Source: an uncultured Christensenellaceae bacterium (lineage in GTDB: Bacteria; Bacillota; Clostridia; Christensenellales; CAG-138). Taken from it: a stretch of 37,825 bases of DNA. A program made the translations under genes and the position numbers. Position 1 is the stretch's first letter, and the number at the start of each line of letters is the position of its first letter. The notes beneath the pieces were generated by a model. The model was not told where the DNA came from, made no database searches, and saw only the letters and a program-made list of their open reading frames with translations. Shown here in pieces: positions 30,515 to 36,549 of this stretch. The stretch is taken from positions 1-37,825 of the forward strand of contig CABSAH010000001.1 in assembly GCA_902475645.1 (NCBI GenBank), given 5' to 3'.

Positions 30515-31612
30515 ATGAAACGTTATAAGGGTAAAGACATGACCGACCGTGACTTGATTCGGTTGGCTATAATGAACGCCGCAAAGCGAAAGAAAAACCG
30601 CGCCGAAGTGAAGCGGGTGCTTGCGGATATCGAAAGCCACATTACCATAATTCAACATATAATCGTTGAAGAAACGTATAAGCCCGCACCATACAGAGTT
30701 TTTGAAGTAGTTGACGGCGTAAGCGGGAAACGCCGCACCGTGAGCTGTTCGAGATTCTTTCCAGACCAAGTGCTTCATTGGCTGGTGATTCTGTCCGCGC
30801 AAGACATTTTTATGCACGGGATGTACGAATTTGTGTGTGGGAGCGTCCCGAATCGCGGCATTCATTACGGACGAAAGTATGTCAAGAAATGGATAGAAAC
30901 AGACCGGAAAAATATAAAATACTGTGCAAAGCTGGATATAACCAAATTTTACCCATCGATAAGCCATGATGCTTTGAAAGCATCCTTACAGCGAAAAATC
31001 AAAGACCGCAAATTGCTGTGGCTGTTTGACGTGATTATTGACAGCACGGAAAGCGGGTTGCCGATTGGGAATTATACATCACAGTGGCTTGCAAATTTCC
31101 TTCTCCAAGATTTAGACCATAGAATCAAAGAAGAAATGCATATCGCGCATTATATGAGGTACATGGATGATATGGTTTTGCTTGGTGCTAACAAGAAAAG
31201 GTTGCACGCGGCAATAAACGAAATTGCGGCGGCACTTGCACCTTTGGGCTTGACGCTGAACAAAAATTGGCAAGTTTTTCGCGTTGATTATATTGACAGA
31301 AACGGCAAGCGCCGTGGGCGTGATATTGATTTTATGGGATTCCGATTTTTCCGCAATAAAATCATAATGCGAAAAAGGATATCGCTTCGGGCACGGCGGC
31401 TGGCGGCGCGTATATCAAAGTCAGAATGTGTCACCTTTAAGCAAGCTGCGGCTATACTTTCGTATATGGGATGGCTTAAGTATTCTGATTCTTTTGGATT
31501 TTATGAAAAGCACATAAAACCAAAAATCAATATATCAAAGTTAAAGGAGGTAGTAAGGAGTGAAAACAGAAAGCGCAAGCAGGCAACCGAAGTATATACT
31601 CGAACCGCTTGA
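30515..31612 (+). CDS. DGR reverse transcriptase
   Basis: 365 residues. The group-II-intron-like reverse transcriptase motifs are in order: KLDITKFYPSIS with the first catalytic Asp at 141, GLPIGNYTSQWLANFLLQDL at 181-200, RYMDDM with the YxDD box at 216-219, and IDFMGFRFF at 271-279. The motif-4 IGxxxSQ in place of QG is diagnostic of DGR enzymes. It copies the TR transcript with errors at adenines. There is no maturase or endonuclease domain. No avd-like accessory gene is visible near it. The gene overlaps the fibre chaperone gene by 53 bp. Confidence 0.96.
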   Translation: MKRYKGKDMTDRDLIRLAIMNAAKRKKNRAEVKRVLADIESHITIIQHIIVEETYKPAPYRVFEVVDGVSGKRRTVSCSRFFPDQVLHWLVILSAQDIFMHGMYEFVCGSVPNRGIHYGRKYVKKWIETDRKNIKYCAKLDITKFYPSISHDALKASLQRKIKDRKLLWLFDVIIDSTESGLPIGNYTSQWLANFLLQDLDHRIKEEMHIAHYMRYMDDMVLLGANKKRLHAAINEIAAALAPLGLTLNKNWQVFRVDYIDRNGKRRGRDIDFMGFRFFRNKIIMRKRISLRARRLAARISKSECVTFKQAAAILSYMGWLKYSDSFGFYEKHIKPKINISKLKEVVRSENRKRKQATEVYTRTA

Positions 31613-32051
31613 TTTTGGGCGGGTTCGCGTGACACTTTTTGCCAACGAAAAAACGATTGAGCAGGAAGACGGCACACATTACCTGTATGACGTCTACTCG
31701 ACAGTAACGCTGAATCGCCCGTCACTGGGGCAGTACATCTCAGGGAATCTTGATGAGTGGATAGCGGCCTATGAGGAAGCAGAGATAGAGGAAGTAGCCG
31801 CTGCCGCCCGCCGTGCCCGTGACCGTTTGCTTGCTGAATCGGATAAGACGATGGTGCTTGACAGGATGGGGCTTAACATCCCCGAAAACATAACCGCTAC
31901 AACGCTGCTCCCTGCCGCTCAGGGGCTTTTCCGTGCGCTGCGTGCAGCTTGCAGCGGCGAGTGGGCTGCGTATAGACAGGCTTTAAGGGATATCCCAGAG
32001 CAAGCGGGTTTCCCGTATGAGATTGATTGGCCTAAAAAGCCGGAAATATAA
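31560..32051 (+). CDS. Tail fibre assembly chaperone-like protein
   Basis: 163 residues from a GTG 9 nt after AAAGGAGG (31543-31550), beginning inside the reverse transcriptase gene. An N-terminal beta region is followed by a long helix (EEVAAAARRARDRLLAESDK). The C-terminus EWAAYRQALRDIPEQAGFPY, then EIDWPKKPEI, is the hallmark of phage tail assembly chaperone (APC-type) proteins. It probably folds or mounts the variable fibre protein. It is not an Avd homologue by length or layout. Confidence 0.7.
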   Translation: MKTESASRQPKYILEPLDFGRVRVTLFANEKTIEQEDGTHYLYDVYSTVTLNRPSLGQYISGNLDEWIAAYEEAEIEEVAAAARRARDRLLAESDKTMVLDRMGLNIPENITATTLLPAAQGLFRALRAACSGEWAAYRQALRDIPEQAGFPYEIDWPKKPEI

Positions 32052-32067
32052 GGAGGTCTAAAAAGTA

Positions 32068-32805
32068 ATGAAGAAGTATTTTGCTATGATGCTTGCCGTT
32101 GTGCTGCTGTGCATATGCACGGGCGCAATGGCGATGGGCTGGGGGCGCACGGATGCGCCTGCACCCGACTATACCGCGACCGTGACCAAGCTCGACAGAG
32201 TGACCACCACGGGCGGGCTTGCGTACACCCCCGCGCCGGGCAAAACCGCTGCCGTGGGTACGGTGGTATACTTTACCGCAAAGGTGACGGACGCGGACGG
32301 GAACCCCGTGGCGGGTGAGCTGAGACTTACAGACCTTGAAAGGCTGTATATGGACGGCGAGGTAACGGCAGCGATTGTGACGGGCACTGCTCCGTGCGCA
32401 AAGATAGTATATGAGCACAAGACCCCGCTTGCGGAGCTGACCTACGGCGGCAAGCCCGTGACCATAGTCGGGGATACCGTGACTATCGGTAGCCTGACCT
32501 TCACGCGCAAAAACGGCCTTGCGGTGGATGTATCCACGGCTGGCAGCCTTGGCGAGCTGACAAAGGAGCTGGCCGCACTGGGTATGACACTTGATGATAT
32601 CTATGCGGGCAGAGTATACATGGACGATGCCGCGCTTGTGGCGAACCTCGGCCGAAATGTACGGGCTGAGGGTGTGGCAAGGTGGTACGATAAAAAGCCC
32701 GCCGTGCCTGACCTTCCGCAGACAGGCTCCGCGCCCATGTATATAGGCTACATAATGATTCTTGCCGCGCTTGGCGTGGGGGTGCGTGTATGGGCGAAAA
32801 GGTGA
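32068..32805 (+). CDS. Secreted LPQTG-type sortase-anchored surface protein
   Basis: 245 residues. A signal peptide (MKKYFAMMLAVVLLCICTGA, with likely cleavage after AMA at residue 22) leads into an ectodomain of about 190 residues with Ig/T-antigen-like features (VVYFTAKVTDADGNPVAGEL). The C-terminus has a complete cell-wall sorting signal: LPQTG at 216-220, a hydrophobic stretch (MYIGYIMILAALGVGV) and a final WAKR. The host sortase should link it to peptidoglycan. Between the fibre and lysis genes it could mask or modify the host surface, for example to block superinfection. It overlaps the lysin gene by 16 bp. Confidence 0.85.
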   Translation: MKKYFAMMLAVVLLCICTGAMAMGWGRTDAPAPDYTATVTKLDRVTTTGGLAYTPAPGKTAAVGTVVYFTAKVTDADGNPVAGELRLTDLERLYMDGEVTAAIVTGTAPCAKIVYEHKTPLAELTYGGKPVTIVGDTVTIGSLTFTRKNGLAVDVSTAGSLGELTKELAALGMTLDDIYAGRVYMDDAALVANLGRNVRAEGVARWYDKKPAVPDLPQTGSAPMYIGYIMILAALGVGVRVWAKR

Positions 32806-33467
32806 AGGAATTTTTGGCTTACCTCGAAAGCCACGTCGGGGACGCTTACGTCTGGGGCGCACAGGGCGAAAGGGTAGACAACCGCGCCGACCTTGAAAAA
32901 TGGGTACGGCGCAAAGAAACTTCACGCCGCGAAGCCGACCGCGCCCTTGCATACATCAAAAAAGCCACCAAAACGCCGCTGTACGCCTTTGATTGCAGCG
33001 GCCTTATCACACACTGGCTTCGCGATATAAAAGGGCTTATCGATGGCGATACCAATGCGCAGGGCTTGTATAAGCAATGTGAGCAGCGAGGCAAGCTGGG
33101 CGCATGGAGAATGGAGCCCGGCGGCCTTGTGTTCCGGTACAGCGCCGCAAAAGCCAAGATGGGGCATGTAGGCGTGTATATCGGTGACGGCATGGTGATA
33201 GAGGCTAAAGGCCGCGATTACGGCGTGGTGAATCTCCACCTGTCTTTCGGCGGCTGGACACACCAAGGCAAACACCCCGCGCTTGCGGAGGATACCGCCC
33301 CGACCGTCTTTAGGCTGACCTCGCCCATGATGCGCGGCGAAAACGTGAAGCTTATGCAGGCCGCATTAACCGCCTGTGGCTACGACTGCGGCAAGGCCGA
33401 TGGAATCTGCGGCAAGGCTACAATGGCGGCTGTAAAGGCCTTTGCAACAGCGCATACGGAGGTATAG
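32790..33467 (+). CDS. Endolysin: NlpC/P60 peptidase with peptidoglycan-binding domain
   Basis: 225 residues. The NlpC/P60 domain (about 1-165) has the catalytic Cys69 in AFDCSGLITHWL, His126 in MGHVGVYIGDG and a downstream polar residue in VIEAKGRDYGVV. These enzymes cut peptide stems of peptidoglycan. Residues about 180-220 (RGENVKLMQAALTACGYDCG, GICGKATMAAVKAF) are a PG_binding_1 domain. There is no signal peptide, so release depends on a holin, and two candidate membrane proteins follow directly. Confidence 0.92.
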   Translation: MGEKVKEFLAYLESHVGDAYVWGAQGERVDNRADLEKWVRRKETSRREADRALAYIKKATKTPLYAFDCSGLITHWLRDIKGLIDGDTNAQGLYKQCEQRGKLGAWRMEPGGLVFRYSAAKAKMGHVGVYIGDGMVIEAKGRDYGVVNLHLSFGGWTHQGKHPALAEDTAPTVFRLTSPMMRGENVKLMQAALTACGYDCGKADGICGKATMAAVKAFATAHTEV

Positions 33468-33468
33468 C

Positions 33469-33783
33469 GTGGAATGGTGGGGATGGTGCGCGTCAATTTT
33501 GGGCGGGGTAGTGCTTATCGCGCAGGGCGTTAAAGCGATAAAGGAAATCATTGCCCCTGCTACATCTATGCGGGAGAAGCTTGACAAAGTGCTTGAGCAT
33601 GATTCAAACGATTTGAAGCGATTTGAGGAAATCAACACAAAATTTGAGCAGCAGGAAGTCACAAACCAGGCCATTATAACTGGTCTTGTGGCGCTGATAA
33701 ATCACGAGATTGACGGAAACGGGATTGACGGGCTGAAAAATGCCCGTGCGGAGCTTTTACAGCACATAATCGAAAGGAGATAA
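33469..33783 (+). CDS. Small membrane protein with coiled coil (holin-associated)
   Basis: 104 residues from GTG 33469 behind ACGGAGGTATAGC. One membrane helix (WWGWCASILGGVVLIAQGVK) is followed by a charged coiled coil (SMREKLDKVLEHDSNDLKRF). This XhlA-like layout is common next to holins in Bacillota phages and may regulate or assist lysis. The assignment is from topology and place. Confidence 0.65.
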   Translation: MEWWGWCASILGGVVLIAQGVKAIKEIIAPATSMREKLDKVLEHDSNDLKRFEEINTKFEQQEVTNQAIITGLVALINHEIDGNGIDGLKNARAELLQHIIERR

Positions 33784-33784
33784 A

Positions 33785-34069
33785 ATGACAATGACTAACG
33801 AATTTTTTACCTGGGCGGTGCTTTTGACCTATGCGGGGGCGACCCTTGCTACCAGCCTTATCACACAGCTTATAAAGGGCTTAGGCTTTATAGACAAGAT
33901 ACCCACCCGCATTACAAGCTATGCAATCGCGCTTGTGGTGCTTATAGCCGCTACCTTTTTCACGGGCGGTCTGACCCTCGAAGCGGGGGCGCTGTGCGTG
34001 ATAAATGCCGTGGTGGTGTCCTTGGCCGCGAATGGCGCGTATGATGCCATAGCCCGCGACCGGAAGTAA
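33785..34069 (+). CDS. Holin
   Basis: 94 residues, after AAAGGAGAT. Two or three hydrophobic segments are visible: EFFTWAVLLTYAGATLATSL, ITSYAIALVVLIAATFFTGG and LCVINAVVVSLAANGAYDA. It ends in the charged tail ARDRK. This size and topology, next to the lysin gene, identify the probable holin that permeabilises the membrane. Confidence 0.75.
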   Translation: MTMTNEFFTWAVLLTYAGATLATSLITQLIKGLGFIDKIPTRITSYAIALVVLIAATFFTGGLTLEAGALCVINAVVVSLAANGAYDAIARDRK

Positions 34070-34101
34070 GCTTGCCGCCGCCCCTCTGCGACAAAAAGGC
34101 C

Positions 34102-34138
34102 GGAGGTGATAGGCCGATGAGAAGCCGGCCTGCGTGTG
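34102..34138 (+). promoter_or_regulatory. Hairpin bridging a distant ribosome binding site and GTG start
   Basis: GGAGGTGAT (34102-34110) is followed by AGGCCG-ATGAGAAGC-CGGCCT (34111-34131), a perfect 6-bp stem, and then GCGT before GTG 34136. Folding removes 21 nt and leaves 8 nt between GGAGG and GTG. A competing 7-bp stem AGGCCGG/CCGGCCT (34097-34103 with 34125-34131) would instead occlude the site. An ATG in the loop (34117) opens only 29 codons. Confidence 0.45.
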
Positions 34139-34372
34139 GACAAAAAGACCTTGCAGACCCTTTCCCGCGCGGAATGGGAAGGGATTATCTATCAGCGGAT
34201 TTTTAGTGAGCGCGACCGCTGGCTTGTGGCGCGTCACCTGCTGGATGGTGTGCCTTATGACAGGCTTACAGCGGAGTACCAGGCGCGATATACAGATGCG
34301 CCGCTGGAGTATGACCAAATCCGCCGCCGATATAGGGCAGCGGAAAAGACAATAATAAAATATGCCCCCTGA
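34136..34372 (+). CDS. Small HTH-like phage protein
   Basis: 78 residues. LSRAEWEGIIYQRIFSERDR and LVARHLLDGVPYDRLTAEYQ, followed by DQIRRRYRAAEKTIIKYAP, read as a compact helical DNA-binding domain like the sigma-region-4/ArpU-type small proteins of gut phages. No ribosome binding site lies at normal distance from the GTG; see the bridging hairpin. The last codon is inside the terminator stem. It may regulate late genes or lysis. Confidence 0.6.
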   Translation: MDKKTLQTLSRAEWEGIIYQRIFSERDRWLVARHLLDGVPYDRLTAEYQARYTDAPLEYDQIRRRYRAAEKTIIKYAP

Positions 34373-34385
34373 TGGGGGCTTTTTT
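34364..34385 (+). terminator. Strong rho-independent terminator of the late operon
   Basis: GCCCCC (34364-34369), loop TGAT, GGGGGC (34374-34379), then six T. The minus-strand sequence after the stem is also fairly T-rich (ATATTTTATTATT), so it may stop the convergent minus-strand gene as well. The 91 bp to the next gene hold nothing else that I can see. Confidence 0.85.
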
Positions 34386-34463
34386 GCTTTTTTGGGATTT
34401 AGTAAATCTCAACACCCAGCTTGGCGGCGGCGGCCTTCATAAGGCGCATTCATCAGCAATTTT

Positions 34464-35033
34464 TTATGCCTCGTCAATTCTGCGCGCCGCCTCAGCTCCA
34501 AGGCGGTCTTTATAGTCCTCATAGCCCCAGTATACTTCATATGGGAATTCACTCCGCTCAAATATAACAGCTTCAGGATGCCTTTCCCGATATCTCGATG
34601 TAGGGCTGGTATTGCTGGGGAATATCCAACCTGGGTTACAGTACCATTCCTCAACCGCCGCATAATAATGGAACCGGAAGTCGGGTTCTACCACATCATC
34701 CTCCTCTCGCTCTAAGACATAATATGTTTTACAAAAAACAGCATGGCACGCGATTAACTCATTGCACTCCATTATTTCTTCAAAGCAGCGTGCATTGGCA
34801 TCTTTACGAAAAGCCACACGAGAGTCAAACTTTATTTTATCGCAATGAGTATGTAGCCCGCAAGCACCTATGTAGTCAGCAGTGCATGTGCGTGGATATA
34901 ACCGCTCAAATTCCGGCAATACATCAATTGGTTTCCACCCTGCCGGAATCTGTTTAACGTCGGTTATAAAGGGTACGTCAGTAGGGCATTCTTCAACTGT
35001 GAGATACACACCAAGGTCATAATATCGTTCCAT
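34464..35033 (-). CDS. Acidic accessory protein A of the regulated island
   Basis: 189 residues. The minus-strand ATG at 35033 follows AAAGGAG with 7-nt spacing. The sequence is rich in Asp, Glu, Tyr and Cys (ECPTDVPFITDVKQIPAGWK, ECNELIACHAVFCKTYYVLE, REEDDVVEPDFRFHYYAAVE). There is no signal peptide or membrane helix. I do not recognise a family. It shares promoter, leader hairpin and ribosome binding site with the gene at 35531-36331, so the two are co-regulated. Strong acidity and location in a separate accessory island would suit an anti-defence or DNA-mimic protein, but this is inference. Confidence 0.7.
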   Translation of the reverse strand: MERYYDLGVYLTVEECPTDVPFITDVKQIPAGWKPIDVLPEFERLYPRTCTADYIGACGLHTHCDKIKFDSRVAFRKDANARCFEEIMECNELIACHAVFCKTYYVLEREEDDVVEPDFRFHYYAAVEEWYCNPGWIFPSNTSPTSRYRERHPEAVIFERSEFPYEVYWGYEDYKDRLGAEAARRIDEA

Positions 35034-35079
35034 TTTCTAACTCCTTTCGGGGTTTTACCCCTTGCTTTATCATGGCTCT

Positions 35080-35138
35080 ATTATATACTATTCCGGAATA
35101 GATGTCAATAGTTTTTCTAAACTTTTTTAGAAAAAATT
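35080..35138 (-). promoter_or_regulatory. Consensus promoter with 14-bp palindrome in the spacer (copy 1)
   Basis: Read on the minus strand: TTGACA, a 17-bp spacer, TATAAT, a perfect sigma-70 match. The spacer contains the palindrome CTATTCCGGAATAG (35088-35101). Upstream of the -35 is an AT-rich inverted repeat, TTTTTCTAAA/TTTAGAAAAA (35112-35135). The leader before the start holds GGGG-TAAAA-CCCC next to the ribosome binding site. It drives the 189-residue gene. Confidence 0.85.
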
Positions 35139-35328
35139 ATTCCCCGCGCTGCATGGCATTGTCGATGATGCGGTTTATAAACTCGGTCATGCTCTCCCCC
35201 TTTTTTGCCGCATATTCTTTTATGAGCTGTTTTTTGCCCTGCGGCACAAATACATCGATTCTATCCATAGATGCGCGGTAAGCATCATAATATTTTTTGT
35301 TGCTTTTGTACTTGGCGTTTTTCTCCAT
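35137..35328 (-). CDS. Ribbon-helix-helix (Arc-like) regulator
   Basis: 63 residues. A basic N-terminus (MEKNAKYKSNKKYYDAYRAS) is followed by the strand RIDVFVPQGKKQLIKEYAAK and the helices KGESMTEFINRIIDNAM, the standard ribbon-helix-helix order with the G-S/M-x-EFI turn. Such dimers bind short palindromes. The gene lies between the two palindrome-containing promoters and is divergent from the small-RNA gene, whose -35 starts 8 bp from its ATG. The ribosome binding site is weak (GAGGA about 14 nt upstream). It is the obvious candidate repressor of the island. Confidence 0.75.
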   Translation of the reverse strand: MEKNAKYKSNKKYYDAYRASMDRIDVFVPQGKKQLIKEYAAKKGESMTEFINRIIDNAMQRGE

Positions 35329-35335
35329 CTTGTGC

Positions 35336-35365
35336 TTGACAATCCTCGCTTTCGTGTGATAGTAT
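35336..35365 (+). promoter_or_regulatory. Promoter of the CRISPR-repeat small RNA
   Basis: TTGACA (35336-35341), an 18-bp spacer, and TAGTAT (35360-35365). The expected start near 35371-35372 coincides with the first base of the closing stem of the RNA. The -10 matches consensus at only four of six positions; the palindrome of the two minus-strand promoters is absent. Confidence 0.6.
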
Positions 35366-35370
35366 AGGTC

Positions 35371-35526
35371 AAGAAGTAATTCCCGTGTTCCCCGCGTAAG
35401 CGGGGGTGACTCTTGAGCTCATCGTAGAGGCGGTCAAAGAATACTGTGTTCCCCGCGTAAGCGGGGGTGGCCTAGACTAAAGCTAATGCTCTGTCATGGC
35501 AATTTGGGGAATTACTTCTTTTTTTT
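35371..35526 (+). ncRNA. Compact small RNA carrying two type I-E CRISPR repeat cores
   Basis: AAGAAGTAATTCCC (35371-35384) pairs perfectly over 14 bp with GGGAATTACTTCTT (35507-35520), followed by a T-run to 35526, so the 5' end of the transcript closes its own terminator. Inside lie two identical hairpins (CCCCGC-GTAA-GCGGGG at 35390-35405 and 35451-35466), the 37-nt interval between the two 24-nt cores, and a 37-nt 3' segment. No ORF with a ribosome binding site is present. With a promoter just upstream this is a self-contained RNA gene of about 156 nt, convergent with the 266-residue gene that ends at 35531. Confidence 0.8.
35385..35469 (+). CRISPR. Two-repeat, one-spacer type I-E-like mini-array without cas genes
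   Basis: Two identical 24-nt copies start at 35385 and 35446, a period of exactly 61 bp, as in type I-E arrays (29-nt repeat plus 32-nt spacer). The core GTGTTCCCCGCG and the stem CCCCGC-N4-GCGGGG equal the E. coli type I-E stem, with loop GTAA in place of GCCA. The last repeat bases differ between copies (GTGACTCT and GTGGCCTA), so the 5' handle is not conserved. If the repeat is 29 nt, the spacer is 35414-35445. I see no match to the spacer elsewhere in the window. cas genes are absent here, so processing would need host Cas6e. Confidence 0.75.
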
Positions 35527-35530
35527 GTAC

Positions 35531-36331
35531 TTAGTCCTGGTCGAACCGGAATTTCAGCCATCCCTCGGGGATGCCGTTCTCGCTTGCTTGGCTCAGTATC
35601 TCGGCCTTTAGTTCGTCGTAAGCTTCACGGCTTTCGGGAGCCTTCTTTTTGCTCTTGACCTCGGCGTATAGCTCGATGTCGTTTATCTCGACCATCATCC
35701 AGTCTACACCGTGCGTCCCGTATCGGCTTTCGCCGGATTGATATTCCACCTCATACGGCTCACAAAAATTACACACGCAGTTGCCTTCCTTGTCGTCCCA
35801 CATTTCTCGGTAGAGGTAAAAATATTTCCCACAAACAGCACATTTGCAGTAGCATGCTGCTCGGGCGTGGTCAGCATTGAAAAATATCTTGCCGTCCGCT
35901 GCCGTAATCATTCCATCTTCTTCCCCTGCGTGAATCTCTACGCCCCAAGTTTCCGCTTTCTTTATGGTTTCTTCATCGAAGCAGATAGGGTCGAATCTGG
36001 CTTTTTTCTTGAGAAATTCCGCTAATGCTACATAAAAGCAGGTGCCGAGGTCGCCGTATTCGCCGCAATAATCGCCACAATTTAACCCTAACTCTTCGCA
36101 CAAATCTTCGTACATATCATCGTCCCCGCCTTCATCGTAATTAACGATTGCGTCAAGCAGCTCTTCGGCTTCGGGATATTTTATACGTACAAAATCGTCC
36201 GCAGAAGCCTCCTCGTCGCCATACCATTCAGCTTCCAGTAGCTTATCGAGTATGTAATGCGGAATCAAACCTGCGCCGTACTTTTCGCGCGCCTTCGTGC
36301 CTTCGATTGCCCTGTAATAATAGTTCATCAT
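35531..36331 (-). CDS. Acidic accessory protein B with zinc-finger-like centre
   Basis: 266 residues from the minus-strand ATG at 36331 (AAAGGAG 6 nt upstream; ATG 36328 is an alternative). The N-terminal half is highly acidic (EAEWYGDEEASADDFVRIKY, DEGGDDDMYEDLCEELGLN). The middle has CYCKCAVCGKYF and CVCNFCE, a four-cysteine zinc site. The C-terminus (YDELKAEILSQASENGIPEG) is helical and amphipathic. No enzyme motif is visible. It shares its regulatory region with the 189-residue gene. An anti-defence or DNA-mimic role is possible, but the family is not recognised. Confidence 0.7.
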   Translation of the reverse strand: MMNYYYRAIEGTKAREKYGAGLIPHYILDKLLEAEWYGDEEASADDFVRIKYPEAEELLDAIVNYDEGGDDDMYEDLCEELGLNCGDYCGEYGDLGTCFYVALAEFLKKKARFDPICFDEETIKKAETWGVEIHAGEEDGMITAADGKIFFNADHARAACYCKCAVCGKYFYLYREMWDDKEGNCVCNFCEPYEVEYQSGESRYGTHGVDWMMVEINDIELYAEVKSKKKAPESREAYDELKAEILSQASENGIPEGWLKFRFDQD

Positions 36332-36376
36332 TTCTAACTCCTTTCGGGCTTTGCCCTTGCTTTACTTGATGGTCTT

Positions 36377-36435
36377 ATTATATACTATTCCGGAATAGTT
36401 GTCAAGGGTTTTTCTAAACTTTTTTAGAAAAAATT
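36377..36435 (-). promoter_or_regulatory. Consensus promoter with 14-bp palindrome in the spacer (copy 2)
   Basis: A 59-bp near-copy of the element at 35080-35138, with three mismatches. It has TTGACA-N17-TATAAT on the minus strand, the palindrome CTATTCCGGAATAG at 36385-36398, and the AT inverted repeat at 36409-36432. The leader carries GGGC-AAA-GCCC before the ribosome binding site. It drives the 266-residue gene. Confidence 0.85.
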
Positions 36436-36448
36436 TATGCCCGTAAAT

Positions 36449-36493
36449 GCCCTGCAAATGCCCGCTGTGCGCACTCAAAGCAGGGCTTTTTTT
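36449..36493 (+). terminator. Plus-strand terminator-like hairpin
   Basis: GCCCTGC (36449-36455) pairs with GCAGGGC (36480-36486), followed by seven T. The 24-nt loop is long. No plus-strand gene precedes it within 900 bp, so it probably insulates the 36550 gene from transcription through the island. A TATGAT at 36509-36514 might be the -10 for that gene, but no convincing -35 is seen. Confidence 0.55.
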
Positions 36494-36549
36494 ATGCGAA
36501 AATCAGGGTATGATAGCTATCTAAATATCATTAAAAGGAGATACTAAAA

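Noticed and set aside
31560..32051. Gene after the reverse transcriptase as a possible Avd accessory protein
   Set aside because: Its C-terminal motif is that of tail assembly chaperones, and its length and N-terminal beta region do not suit the Avd four-helix bundle.
34117..34206. 29-codon ORF starting in the loop of the bridging hairpin
   Set aside because: The peptide has no recognisable features, and the overlapping frame encodes a better HTH-like protein.
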